Of a stretch of DNA of 64,000 bases, positions 27,800-42,700 are shown in pieces (position 1 is the stretch's first letter; each line of letters starts with the position of its first letter). A program made the position numbers and the translations under genes. The notes under the pieces are model-generated. The model was not told the DNA's origin. It worked only from the letters and a program-made list of their open reading frames with translations, and made no database searches. Source of the DNA: Sisyra terminalis (Eukaryota; Arthropoda; Insecta; Neuroptera; Sisyridae); contig OY292277.1 of NCBI GenBank assembly GCA_958496175.1, positions 52,897,050 through 52,961,049 on the forward strand, written 5' to 3'.

Positions 27800-30700
27800 C
27801 CTATTTATATGTTTGAAAATATGAATGTTTTAAAAATTAAATCAACTGAAAAGTTTTCAGCAAAAGTGCGTGTTTCAATTCAATAATCATATACCTACCT
27901 AGCCAAGAATTACGTGTTGAAAGAAAAATTTTCTAAAGAACATATAGGTGGATATAAATTTATTATTTTGAAAATTATCCAACGGCAATTGGCAAACCAG
28001 GTTCACAAAAGCTTTTTCAACCATAATAATATTGAATTTATTAATCTGCACTCACCTGAAATGATAAATGATTATTTACCATCAACAAAAGGTGAAAATT
28101 TCTTAGTGTTGAGAATGACTGACGTAATATAAGACAAAAGGTGAAGCTTCATGATAAATTAATGTTTCTTTCATACAATAACGAACGAAAAAAAAAATAC
28201 TTAGAAGCCAACATAAAGGTATAGACCATACTTGGTCTCAATACATTCTTGTCTATTCGTTAATTTTATGTGAAGTCCATAAATAATGACGAGATTTTAT
28301 TGCTAACTTTATGATTAGTAAAGCCGTTTTATGACAAAGCGAGTTATAAAATTTTGATTACCGCTAATTTGTAATGATCAAGATTACAGTTTGGCTATTT
28401 GCAAAAATTTGTGCAGTCTTAGTATGAATGCATAGTTATATACCTTTTGGTTACAATGGATAGTATTAAATTTTATGGGGCAGAACGGGTAGGGAAATGC
28501 AAGAGAATATAACTGCACGGTTGAGGCTAACAAAAGGGATGGTTTATGCGAAAGTTAAAGGGCTGGAAAGAATTTTTTTTTAATTTGAAGAATTAGAGCA
28601 AATAAAATAATTAAGGTGTTCTAAAGGAGATAGTTTTACGGTTATTTGTCTCTTAAATTTCATAAAAGTAGATCAAAAATTGACGCATTAATATCTTATG
28701 CCATATAGGCGAAAAAATTTAAAAAAAAATACAACCAACAAATATTTTATTTAGGCTTAAATTATTAAAACCACTTAGAGTGGAAAATCATTGGGATTTA
28801 TCTTTTCTTTTAAATAGCCATTCAATTGATTTTTTTAACAGAGAAAATACCACTTAGAGCTTTTGTCATGAGAATTTTTTTTTAAGAATTAAAGGTAAAT
28901 TCTGGGAAAAACTTTTACGTTTTTATTTGTTATAGTTTCAATTTTCCGAAAACTAAGATTATAATTCGGCATTTCTGGTGGTACTTCTGTTTCATTTAAA
29001 ATAAAAAATTGAGTTTGAAAAATAATTTGCTCTTCAATCAAAATATAAAGTTTCCAAATCATTTTGAGACAAATTAAATCAAGTTTCATGGAAAAGTGAT
29101 GTGAAAAATTCTACATGATGATTAGCTAAGTTTAATCATTGAAATCTTCAAAACTGTAACAGTTGAGATCAAAAAGACATTCCATTATAAAGGATTTTTT
29201 TCATCTAAAAAAGATAAATCTGTAGAAAATGTTTGACTAAATTAAAATTAATTGCTTAGTGATCATTTTGAAGAAAAATATCGAAAATCATCAAAAAATA
29301 AAATTTTATTTTGGTATCCTTCTCGGCATTCCAGATAACCCAGAGCAGTTTTAAGAAAGGGCAGGCTAGTCAAACAATACGGGAGAGGCTATCTTTCCTT
29401 CCCCTTTGCATTTTTCGTATACTTGACTCAATATTTACTCGACTATTTTGAACATGATTACCAAATTAAATTATCCTGCTAATAAAATTTCCTTTCTAGG
29501 CTTATAAGTCTTTATTGTATTCTTTCAGAAGTTCTTTTGTCATATCCACTGAAAATTTGCCTCCTGGATAGTTATCCCAGTCCATTTGGTTATCCGATTT
29601 CGCTAGTTCTGGGTCCATAAATGCTTTTCCAAGCCCATCTGCCTCCTCATTATCTTTTTTGTCAACTAGGGTTTTAGACCCGAGCTTTTCGAGTTTTCAG
29701 AACAATTTTTGATATCCAAAACTCGGGAAATTTTAATCTAAACTTGGTTAAAAAAAATCCATAAGCTTCCTCTTCGTAATGATGATATTGTGTCGTTAAC
29801 AGCTTCAACCAATCTTCCAAAAAGTGGTAAATCTTTGAAATTAAAATTTTGCAAATCGGTTAATCTTTTTCTTAGATTGAACAGAATATTTATTTTTTTT
29901 ATAGTAAAAAAGTGAAATATGACGAAAATGCAGCTTTTAGTTTTTCTCATTTAAAATGGCATCTAAGGACGAATGCGTAGATATAAGGCTTTTTACTACC
30001 AAGCCTTGCTTTATCAACTCTTAAAATATGTAATGATTTTACGGTTTCAGTGTTAAGTTAGGAGCAAAAAAATATAATTAATTCCTCTACCACGAAAAAA
30101 AACCAACTTACTTTCGAACAACCAAAATCTACGACCTATAGATCAGTAATCTGTCATTAAATTACTTCTTAATTTTTCGAAGAACTTTGTAGAAATTTGG
30201 TTCACAATTGTCCTAAAAACCAGAACTTAAACACCAAAATTTTTTTTTCCGAAAAATATCCGATAAATATGTTTATTCCTTTTCAAGTCATCAGATGACC
30301 ATAAACAATTTTGTTGAAGCCATTATTTTATTGCGAAAGCTATTATTTTGCTAAGGGGAAAATTTTTCAAAACGATTTTTGTTTTAGAATCAAATAAAGT
30401 TGAAATTTTACATGGCAATTGGTGTGAATTTCTGAAAAATGTAGTCTTCCAATGTCATTATTTCTGTGCGAATTTTAAAGTGATAATGGCAAAAAAAGAT
30501 ATAATTTCTCAATATAAATATTAAGGAGTACATATTTTTTTTTTTTTTTTAATAGCTGACGAAAAAAAAATCAATCTTTAAGTGGAATCAAAATTTGATT
30601 ATGCAGAACCTCTATGCTGTTTCTGAAGGACAACTAATTTTATTAGAGTGAAGCTCTTTTTGTAGGGACATATGGTGAAAGTTAACTACCGTAAAAGTAT

Positions 30701-33700
30701 GACACATGATCAAGTTTAAGATCGAAATCGTCATCAGATCATGTAAAATAGTAAATAGATATCGTCTGTTTCTACTTTAGGGTAAAGTGAGAGAGATAAC
30801 AGAAAAAAGACAGAAGATTTAAAGTGGGAACTCGATTATTCTTGACTTTTAGCATCGGTTATGAATTTGATCCTGGTTTACGTTTGTTTACCTACTTATC
30901 TGGCAACAGAAGACTAATCTGAGTCCCTCAGAAATTTACTTTAAAAAAAATCAATTTAAGAATGTTAAACCGATGGTACCATCATTGATGCAGTTTTCTT
31001 ATGATTTATAGATAAAATAGGGACACATGCATATGCATCATTTTTCAATTACCACAAACCGATAATATCAATGATTGAATCTAATTAAAATATCAATTTA
31101 AATTTTTAAAATAGATTTTATCTAATGAAATATAATGAAAAAAAATATTTTTCAATGATATTTCATTTTTTTATTTATTTGACTTAAACAAGATCCAAAA
31201 ATAAATTATACTGGATTAATGAATAATTTCTTATTTTCTTAGATTTTGAATCAATTGAGAATAGGGATTCCAAAATTTTAAAAGGCAATAAATTATAAAA
31301 GCTCAAGTTTTGAAGAATCTAAATTGCTGTCTATGATTTTTAAAGGAATCCGACCAAATATGAAACGGGTAGTATTTTGAAGACAATTTTTTCAACTCAA
31401 ATATTAATTGTTCAGAACAAAAGTAATTGTCATTTCTTACGTTGATAATTTGATAATAATAGTTAACAAGAAGTTAATGATATGAATTTCTGCCGAAGAT
31501 TATAAAAGGGAATCTACCAAACATGAAACAGTAGCATTTTAAAAATTATTTCAGCTTAAATATTAACGATTCAGAACAAAAATTTTGATATTTTTTTATG
31601 CACGATAATAATAATAGTTAATGATGTTAATTATAGATATATTAATCCAATCAATTTCACATTGGAAAATGCACTTCTTAATTGTATTAAATCGAAAGTT
31701 TTTCAGTTCATCTTAATCGAATCGAGTCCCACACATTTGTAATAAATGCGATTTCATCGAGTGACTCTCACACGAAAATATTCAACTCATATTTATTATG
31801 CCATTCAAATTTTGCCGCGTCATTCCAATTGTTACACTTATATAAACTATGTATGTATTTAAAATTGAAATGCTCAAATGTTGAACAAACATTCAAACTA
31901 TGAGAGAACTATTCCAAACGAAAACATTGTAAACCACTTTGTAAGTTTTTAACATCGAGTCAATGCAATGCAATGAACTTTGGCTACATACATATATTTG
32001 TACAATATTTGCTTTGCAAAAAAAAAATAAGGTGTGAAACTATTTATTTTAATTAAATTTTTGTTGAATTTATGATTGAGCACTTTTTATTTTTCCCGGC
32101 CGCCAGTAGTCGGAAGAAGGCGATAAAATTTTTCATTTTCCTGTTACATCAGAACATAATTTCTGGGCTTAAATCAGTTTGGGAAATATATACTGCTACC
32201 TAGTTCTCATATCTTCGCCAAACTGGTCGCTTTTCCTTCCCCATTATACCATATATATATATATATATTTTTTTTTTAAATTTATGATAATCCTACGCTT
32301 TTTTCATTTCCTTTTTACCTCTCAAAAATGTGGCATTTTCTCACGGATTTTTATCGCTGAAAAAGGAAGTGCAAGTCCGACAGAAATTTAAATTGAAATT
32401 AGGTGCAATAATTGCACACATATACCTACACATAATGTCGGTGTTTTTGCGGGCTGTCGCATCACCTGTAATTAATTGCGTGTGTTTTGCGCGCGGTTAA
32501 TTTAAAATACATTTGAATAAATCACGGCCGCAAATACCGCAAGGAAATTATTTATGAGTGCATCTATGTAAACAAACGTGAACCGAAGAAGATGGCAAGC
32601 TTATTCGGGATTCAAAGGCGGCTTAAAGGCTTCAAGACTACCGCAAATAATGCGAATGCGACTTACTCACTTAAAAGCCAACCAGAACGAAAGTATGCAA
32701 CAAAAATGTGAGGATTTTTTTCCAAAAATTAGTCTTAAAAAATTATAATCTTTGATCTAATTTGTTGGACCTACATAGGTGCAATTTTTAATTTCCTGAA
32801 ACATTCAATGATTGCTGAAAAAGTGGCACTTATAAATCACAAACGAGAAAATGTGAATTGAATATGAGCCATGAATTTTCATTGGATGTTTATTTGTCGT
32901 CGAAGCTGTTGGTGTAGTTGTTGTTGGTGATGTTGTTCCTTGTAAATAAATCGCAAGTGTGTGATTTATGTGCCTTCTACCCAGCGCCTCCACCATCCAT
33001 CCGCATTTACACTGCACTCCGCCGAAGAATTCACATCGCATATAAACGACTCCATTAATAAATTAATCTTAATTAACATAAATGCAACTCTTTGTTATTA
33101 TATCCATCGTGTTCCACCTCTACACTTCAATTCTCTACCAACAATCTCTCTGAAATAACACAAATCTAACGATTAATTTTCCTTCACTTTTCAAAAAAAA
33201 AAAAAAAAAAACAAGAATATTTCACATATGCACAATATATGGCAAGTGATCCACATATTCAAATATGTCATAAGCTGGTGCAGGATATATTCGATTGCCA
33301 TTATTGAATTCCATTCTGGAACAATTACGCCTTTTGCATACGCAATTAAAAATTATTTCATTAATTAATTGCAATTACAAAATGTTGATTACTTCCATTT
33401 AGTGTTCGTATTCTCAATCATATTATTTTTTTTTGCTGTCGTCGTCTTCGTTAAATTGACTTCTTGGTCGTTTTATTATTGCGGAATGGAATGAAAACGC
33501 AGTCACGTTTGAAACCTGACAGTGCTTAGAGTCCTTTTATGGCGCAAAACATCCACCTTTAATGTGTCCCTTGTTTGTACATGTGTGCAGATGTCACCGC
33601 ATTTTTTTTTTTCGAAAAAAATGTTTTTCCATTTACATTTGTTACATTTGTTGCTCCGTTTTGTATGACAAAACGCAGTCATTAGATTAATATAGTTATA

Positions 33701-36700
33701 ATCAAGAGAGCTAAACTTGATTTAGATGTAAATTGGCGAATCGTGTGCAATCGTTGGAAATGCATTCACGATAAAATTTGCAAAAGAAAATTGCAGTAGA
33801 TCATAAAAAAATATTCTTATTACACATGCTTTTTTCTGGCCGTAAGTACTCACAAAAATCGTGTTCTTAAGAAAACTTTAGCATTTACGAAAATAAGTTT
33901 CCAATATTTAAAAGTTTATAACTTTATAATCAAAGATAACTACTTCAAGTTCATATACACTGTATAATCTTTTTTTGAGGTACAGAAGTGTGAAAATTAT
34001 TTGACTCAAAAGAAGATTTTTACTTTCTTCCAACAATAAATCGCCCAGACTGTAAAACATCCAACATCAGTTACGGTTTGGAGCTGCATATCAACAAAGG
34101 GTACCCCGGTAGGTTATACATTAGGGTGATTTTTTTTTGATTTTTTTTTTTGGGTCCCATCGTGAAATTATGTTAGAAATACATAAATGCCAAATCTTAA
34201 TCTTAATTGTTTATTTTTTTAGTTTTTTCTTCACAATGGCCCAAAAATATTGCTATGGGATTAGCATCAGGACTATTTCCTGGCCAAGACGACACATTAA
34301 TGTTAGAATTTTTGAAGAAATCCATAACTTTTTTGGCTTTATGACAAAGGAGCTCTATTCTGCATAAAGATCAAATTTTCTTCTGGAAACCACTCTTTAA
34401 TTTGAGGCAATAATCTCGTTTCCAAAACTTGTATATATTGGTTTTGCCTCATAGTACCTTCTACAATGTTTACTAGGGTGATTTTTTTTTTACTTTTTTT
34501 GGTCCCATCGTGAAATTTTGTTGGAAATACCAAAAAAAAAAAAATCCCTGAGAGTTTGAGCCCTTAATATTAATTTTAAGTCCTCGACCAAGACGTGTAA
34601 AGATTTCCCATTGAAAATACACGAAAACTCTGATTTTTTATTTTTAAATTTCTATATCTCAGCGGCATTTCATGGAATCGCTTTTACCGAAGATGGTTTT
34701 TTCTCAGAATTAAACGCTCTACAAAAGTGCCCATTGCGACCAAATCGTAACTCACACCGATGAGGTAGTACGGGCTACTGAACCTGATTTTTCCATAAAA
34801 TTCAAAGCTTAATATCTCGTTTAATATTGATCTTAGCGATTTGGTATCCAGGCACTTTTTTGTAGGAAATCAAATTCTCTACAAGTTTTTCATTTATACT
34901 TTTTTCCGTAGCTCTTGTTATTTACGAGATAAATGCAAAAAAACGCGAATTTTATGGAAAAATCAAGTTCAGTCTCGTACTACCTCACCGGTGTGAGTTA
35001 CGACTTTGTCGCAATGGGCACTTTTGTAGAGCGTTTAATTCTGAGAAAAAACCATCTTCGGTAAAAGCGATCCCATGAAATGCCGCTGAGATATAGAAAT
35101 TTAAGAATAAAAATCAGAGTTTCCGTGTATTTCCAATGGGAAATCTTTACACGTCTTGTTCGAGGACTTAAAATTAATATTAAGGGCTCAAACTTTCAGA
35201 GATTTTTTTTTTGCGTCAATGCTGTCAAACTATCAAGGTAAAAAAATTCATTTGCAAATATAATTATAGAAAACTAAATTCTCTACAAAAAACGTTTCTT
35301 TAAAAATTTTTGTCAGGCACGCCGTTTCCGAATAATCAAGCTTCAGACATTGATATAATTTTTAGATTTATCTTCTTTATTTTGGAATTTTGTAACTAAT
35401 AACTAACGAACAAATAAATATATACAAATGAACAAGATAGATTCTTGAAGGGAATTTAATGCTCTACAAAAAAGGTCTCTTAACGTTTCAACATAAAATC
35501 ACTCTTTCAAAATTGGTTCAACAACGAAAAAAACAATAATTTATTTTTTCATTCAACTTTAATTGTGAATAACTTTTGAAAAATTAATTTTATGTAAAAA
35601 CGTTAGGAACCTTTTTTGTAGAGCATTAAATTCCCTTTAAGAATCTATATTGTTCATTTCGTTATATTTATTTGTTCGTTAGTTACAAAATTCCAAAATA
35701 AAGAAGATAAATCTAAAAATTATATCAATGTCTGAAGCTTGATTATTCGGAAACGGTGTGTCTGGCAAAAATTTTCAAAGAAACGTTTCTTGTAGGGAAT
35801 TTAATTTTCTATAAGTATATGTGCAAATGAATTTTTTCTTTGATAGTTTGACAGCATTGACGCAAAAATGAAAGCACAAATAAAAAATCGAAATTAAAGA
35901 TGATAGACCTTTTAATATTAATAGTAAGGGCCAAAACTTCCCGATATTTTTTTTTGTCATCTTGAAGAATATTTTCGATATACTTTTCAAAAAAAATAGT
36001 CGATTTTTTTGGCCCAGTCTAATAAACAAAGTTTAAAAAGATCAATTTGGTATAATAAAATAGCCTTTATTTTTCTTTTTACATTTATCAGGGACACCTG
36101 TTTGTTGTCGTGTTATAATAAAACCCTTATTTATAGATTTTGTGTAGATTTAATCAAAAGATTAGAAAGTTATAATTCCAAAACATTATTAATGAAAAAA
36201 ATTTACCTTACAATACATATTTTCGTTTAAAATATTCAAGATTTAGTCAACGAATTCATAAAGATGAAATAACTTTAGGTTTCATAAATATATTTATGAA
36301 TTTCGAACTTTTATTTTTTGAAAATATCTTTTCAGTATATAAAAATTCGATAATTATTTACAGCAAATGAATACAAAACAATCTGTTGATCGAATAAATA
36401 CAAAGATTGATAATACAATCTAGAAAATAGGCTCAAAGGTTAATAATCAGACAGTAAAATCAGAAAGCTTTTTTTTATAATTTTACGTTTCATGTTATTT
36501 TTCTTTTGTAAAAAAAAATGACAATTATTGGCAATATTACAGAAGTTTTCAACGTGTGCTTTTGGCTGTCGAAGGTTAAGTCTTTTCAGATCTAGAATTT
36601 GCTCAATTATGCTTTTAGAAGATGCAAAAAAATACTCAAAATCGAAAACCCTACTAGAAAGATCATGTAGACTAAAAATGAGGCTTAGGCTTCCACAACG

Positions 36701-39700
36701 ATGGAGAGACAATTTGACATCATTACCCCAGGAAACATTATTATTAACTGGACCACAAATAAACCATCCCTTAATAAAAACACGAAGAAAATAAAAGCTT
36801 TCCCTAACCAATGTTAAAGAGGAAAAATTAGTTGGAAATTTTAAAAATAATATGGTACTTTACATATTTTCTTGTCAGTACTTATCGGAAACATTCTGTA
36901 TAAAGAAAAAAATATGAAAAATCCGTTATTACAAAACACGAATTCAGTCTGTGTATGCTAAATAAGGATTGTACTCATATAAAGAGCCTAGAAAAATTAA
37001 TCCAATAGTTCTTTGATCAAAAAACCCAGTTCTAAAACGGTTATAGAAGGAATATTTCTTTGTAAACTCCAAAAATAGGCCTTAAAGGACTTTTGACTAG
37101 TCAGCACATGACTTGATAATAAATCAAAACTTATAATTAAAACAAATTTATATTTTTCGTTTCAACTTTAACCACATAAAAAGTTATTAGGTCTGTTGCA
37201 TTATTACCTCGATTACTATATAAAATAAGAACATTGACCAAAATGCAATTATTGCAATTTTGTTAAAAAGTTTCGAACAAATTAAAACGATTAGAACTTC
37301 AAAAATATTGATTGAAAATAAATTCTACAATTTCAACATAATATTAGCCATAGAATAACTTATGGCCTTATAAATATCGACCTAGAAATGCAAAAGCGAG
37401 TATTATATAAAAAAAAATTCCTGAAAACTTTAGTGATTTTCAAAATATCTGTTCGGTATTTAAAAGTTTAATTTTTTTTTCTTAATTCATCACCAAAAGC
37501 AACCTGTTGATTGAATTAATGCATAGATTATAATTTTTTTTTATTTTCAAATAAATTGCACAATCTGCATAGGGTTGCAATAAGTGCATTCAATCCATAG
37601 ACAATCGATTATAATTTAATCGAGAAAAATTGGCAAAATTTTGCTAACTGACAAAGGTATTTGATTTTCTATAGTCAAAGATTCGAAGACACTAAAGAGA
37701 AACATTCGAAGTTAATACCAAATTTTGTAATCTTCTAGAGAGTGAAAACAGTTATTTTCTTAAATAATTTTTCGATTAATCAAAGGGAATTTAATTTTTA
37801 AATACAAATCTGTAATACTTAAATTCGAAAATTTTTCAAAACTTTCGCTAAACAAATTGGATGGGAATTTAACGAAAAATTGTAATCTTTGTATTATCAT
37901 ATCTCTATTTATCGAAGGACAACTGTATATGGTATAGTGGCATAATAATGTTAAAGTCCTTATTCCAAAATAGTGATATCCATTACACATAATATAATGT
38001 ATAGTCTAATAAGAATTAGTTCAAGAATTGGTCGAAAAAACAGTTATGGAACTGTTATGGAAAGTATTTCTTTGGAGACTTAAAAGATAGGCCTTAAAGG
38101 CTTTAAAAAAGAAAAAAAATTATTATCAGTGAAACACTTAGATTTAAACGAATAAAATCCAAAGAAGTCACTAAAAACATTATCAATAATCCAAAAAAAA
38201 ACTGCATAGTTAAAAAAAATCGAGAAAAGTTATTATCAAAACGAAAGTGCAATATTGCATCGATTAGATCAAAAATGGTTTCTTCTTAAATTGATTGGGA
38301 AAATACAAAGTTTTTTTTTTGCTAAACCGTAAAATAACTTCAATTTTCAATAAAAGTTAAATGCTGTTTTTCTCAAAATTTTCATCAAATTTTTTATGAA
38401 AACTTTCAATGAAAAAATATTGAATTTTCACGGTTTTTCAACAAAAAAAAAAAAAAAACAACCTGTTGATTAAATGAATTCATAGATTATAATTTGGCCT
38501 ACAAATTGGTTCCATTTTACTTGCTAATTAAAATTGATTAACACCCTGTACTCAAAGGTAGTAAAAATCACTTTTTTTAGTTCATAAAAATTTTATAATC
38601 CATGTCAAGTGATATAGGAATATTTTTACTTTATTTCCAAAGAAAAATCCAACAGTTATATGAAAAATTTCAAAAGCTTCCAATACTCAAAATTGGAGAG
38701 GAAAAATTGCATGGGAAGTTGGTTATAAAATTATTTTAATTATAATCAAACATTGTACCGTTACTGTAAGTCTGAATCAGAATTCGTGGAAAAATTAAGA
38801 AAACAATCAAACTTTTATAGGATATTGGCAGAAAATAAATTAATTAATTAATTGTGAAAAAAATGAAAACAGTTAGAAAAAATCATTTGGAAATGAAAAC
38901 CTGTAAAATCTGGAGGCATTCATGATGATCTAGATCAGTGATTCCCAAAGTGGCCTATGACAACCTGCAAGGGGTCTACGTCAGCGAAGAAAAAATTTGG
39001 GGGTCCACGATAGTGGATCTCAACACATACACTGATAGTACCTATTTACTTACATCATACTATCTTATAATATCAAGACATATACATTATTTATAAAAGT
39101 ACGTATGTTTTTACTTTAAGGTTTTAATACTAAACTTCACTGCAGCTAGAAATTTACAGGAAATCACTATCAGGTAAGTAGGGGGTCTATCCAACACGGA
39201 AAAACATGGCAAGGGGTCTACGACACAAAAAAGTTTGGGGAACTCTGATCTAGATGCAGAAAAATTGAGGAAATTTTAGCAAAAAGCTTTGAGAAAATAT
39301 TACCTTTAAACTTACCCCTGTAAAATTAACGGACAAATTTAGAAACATTTTATTACAACAATGTTTTCCTGTAACAGTCCAGAGACAAATTACAACGCAA
39401 ACATAAGAGAAATTTTCATCTCATGTCCAATTAGACGACGACAATTTTTGTTTTCGGTAATGTTTTCTACTCAAGTACATTGTGATTAACTAGACGCAGC
39501 CTCGTAAATCTGTCACGTTATTGTGCTGAAAATGTCGCGTGAAAAATGAAAATTTACAAACACTGATGAAACAAAAATGACCGTAACATGTGGTCGTGTT
39601 ATTCCCGAGGCCACCACAAAAGACCAACATTAACAACAAGAACAAAAAAAAAATGGGCGCCAAACTCTATATTTGTCGGTGCAATTTACGATCAAAAATC

Positions 39701-42700
39701 ATAACATTTGTAATAAAATTCAACGATCTAGAAATAAGAAGAGACAGGAAAACTTGATTTTTAATGGACCCAACAACGCCCATTGTGACATATTAAATTG
39801 ATTTACGCCATCCACGCGAGATTTATCGTCTCGTTATTTGTAATTGAAACAGAAAAGCTTTTGACTTATCGTTGATTTAACCAACATTTGTTGCTACGTC
39901 AATGTATAATTTTGAAAACCGTTGTGTTTTATTGTTATAGTGAGAAATTATTGGATTTAGTTGGGCTGGAAAGTCACACAAGTGATACAAATACGCGACG
40001 GTGGAAGCCTATTGTGCAAGAATGCAGCTTTCATCCTCACTTTTATATATAAACCAAAGTGTAGTTATAATTATTCCAATCACGTTCTCAATTTCCTTCC
40101 AACTGCACCATATTGCATCATAAAACTAGTTTTTTTTTTCACTTCATAAAGCTATCATTTCAGTTTACATTTCATAAATTTCTCCAATATAAACTTGAGA
40201 CTGGATTTCCCAGAGAAATTCCAAACTTTTTGCTCGGAAATTTCGATTAGCCAACAAAACTCAAAAGCTTAAATTTTTTTATCAATCATTTGTGTAAATC
40301 AAAATCCAATATTTCAGAATTTCAAACTTCCGAAAAATCAATTTTTTGCCCAAATAATTAGTAAGCATTAGGTGTACAAATGAATTTCCGTCGTATTCAC
40401 CACAATTTTACGAGGGATATTTCCAAAGTTCAAAATCAATATATTCAATGTCTTCTATGATTACAAAAACAGTTAAGCACCTAAATTAGATTGAACAATT
40501 TTGCAGTAGATGGATAATTATTATGCTACACCCAGAACTGCAGAAATATGCCTTGAATATTGAAATCAAATGTAAAACATACCATAATAAATTAGATCAT
40601 CTAATAACAATATACCCTTCAAATATTAGTGATTTTATATAGGCATCAAAAAGTTGTTTTCATCTAAAAATTTCACAATTTTTGTCTACAAACCACCATT
40701 TTCTCGCACGTTTGATTTATTTCATTCATTGGAATAAATCTCCAAACAAAACATATCGGTTGCTTGTAGAAGCTTAATATAATAAGGCAGTGTATACAAT
40801 ATATAGAATATATTGCGGTCCAATTTATGTAGTATAATTTAATATAATAATATATAAAAACCATATCATAAACATAAATTTGAATAGTAGTCTAAACAAA
40901 AATATTCGTGACGTATTGCCGCGATACGTATTTCGATTGCCACACAATCTTCCTCAGTGGTCATCAAGTAGTTTGGATCACACGACTTATACATTGAAGT
41001 CAATCCGTGATTATTTTGTGAATCATCTCAAAGCAATTACGGAGTGATCCAAACTACTTGATGACGACTGAGGAAGATTGCTTGGCAATCGAAATACCTA
41101 TCTGGGCAATAAGTCACGAATATTTTTCATAGAACATATTATATCAAGTAACGTATCAAATCTTCAAGCTTATTCCAAACAATTTGATGGTTAAAGCAAG
41201 ATATATTAAATATTTTCCAAGCACTAGAAAATAGAGGAAAACGTTTCATCCGAAAAATCATAAATAACGTTTTTTTGAACTTACGTACATCCTCAATTAA
41301 AAAGCTCAATTCAATATCAACTAAGCCTAATTGAATTCATCGAAACACCTGGTAGTAGTTAAAAGATCTTAGCCTTAAGAAGTGAGAAAAAAAAACGTTT
41401 AAATTTTAAGATCTAAACTTCCAAGTTCCGATTCGCCGTAAAAAAAAATCAAAATTTTCGCAATATTTTCGCAATGTATTTTACGAAGAGTTCCTACACG
41501 ATCTGATTTCATGCAAAAAAAAAAAACACTTGTGCTTTCGACATCAATTTCCGGCCAAACTATGGTATTTATGGGAAATTAGTAAAAAGCCTTTTTAATT
41601 GAAAAAATCCTCAGCTTTTTTATTTGTATCAAGCACGGTTCAAAAGTTATAATGAAGAAAAATTTATTATTTTTTTTTTGAGAAAGTCAATTTGAGGAGG
41701 GAAGATGCTTCGAGGAGACGGATTTATAGAGGAAATTATGTTTAGGATCAAATCTATCAAAAAAAAAATATATAACAGGATATTAACGTAAAATGCATCA
41801 TCTTTTATCTTTTAAATCGGAGTGAATTTTCCGGAAGACCCGAAAAAATTCCATCATTGAAAATTTTAAAATATACAGCTAATAAACTTAAACCGTTTAT
41901 AGCCAATCGAAAATGCAAAGCAATATGAACAAAAATACATATTTGTACTAGCAAAAATTAGTCAAAACATACAAGTCGGAAAATTTGGAAAAAATTTTGT
42001 TAATTTTCGTAAAACATATATCAAATCACAACTCAAAACTTTGGCTTATTGTACGTAACGCGATTGTTAAAACAAGATATACCAAACATTTCCCAATCAC
42101 TAGAAAATAGAGGAAAGTTTTTCGTCCGAAAAATCAGATATTATATTTTTTGAGCTTACAAATATCCGCAGTTAAAAAGCTCAATTCAATATCAACCGAG
42201 TCTAATTGAATTCATTGGAACACCTGGTAATAGTAAATAGATCTTAGCCTTAAGAAAAGAAATAAACATTTAAATTTTAAGACTTAAACTTCCAAGCTCC
42301 GATTTGGCGGAAAAAAAATTAAAATTTTCGCAATATGTATTGCGCGAAGACTTCCTACGTGATCTGATTTCATGCAAAAAAAAACACTTGTGCTTTCGAC
42401 ATCAATTTCCGGCCAAACTATGGCATTTATGGGAAATTAGTAAAAAGCCTTTTTTGTTGAAAAAATCCTCAGCTTTTATTTTGGTAATAGCTATTTTATT
42501 TGTATCAAGCACGGTTCAAAAGTTATAATGAAGAAAAATTTATTATTTCATTTTTTTTTGGGAAAATCAATTTGAGGAGGGAAGATACTTCGAGGTGACG
42601 GATTTTTAGTGGAAATTATGTTTAGGATCGAATCTATTACAAAAAATTGGTTTCTACGTATTTTTTGGTGAATGTATCTGCTTGAACTATAGATGCACTA

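Noticed and set aside
36440..36811. Overlapping frames on both strands, up to 123 codons
   Set aside because: No motif recognised, opposite-strand overlap, AT-rich ends and homopolymer lysine/phenylalanine stretches.
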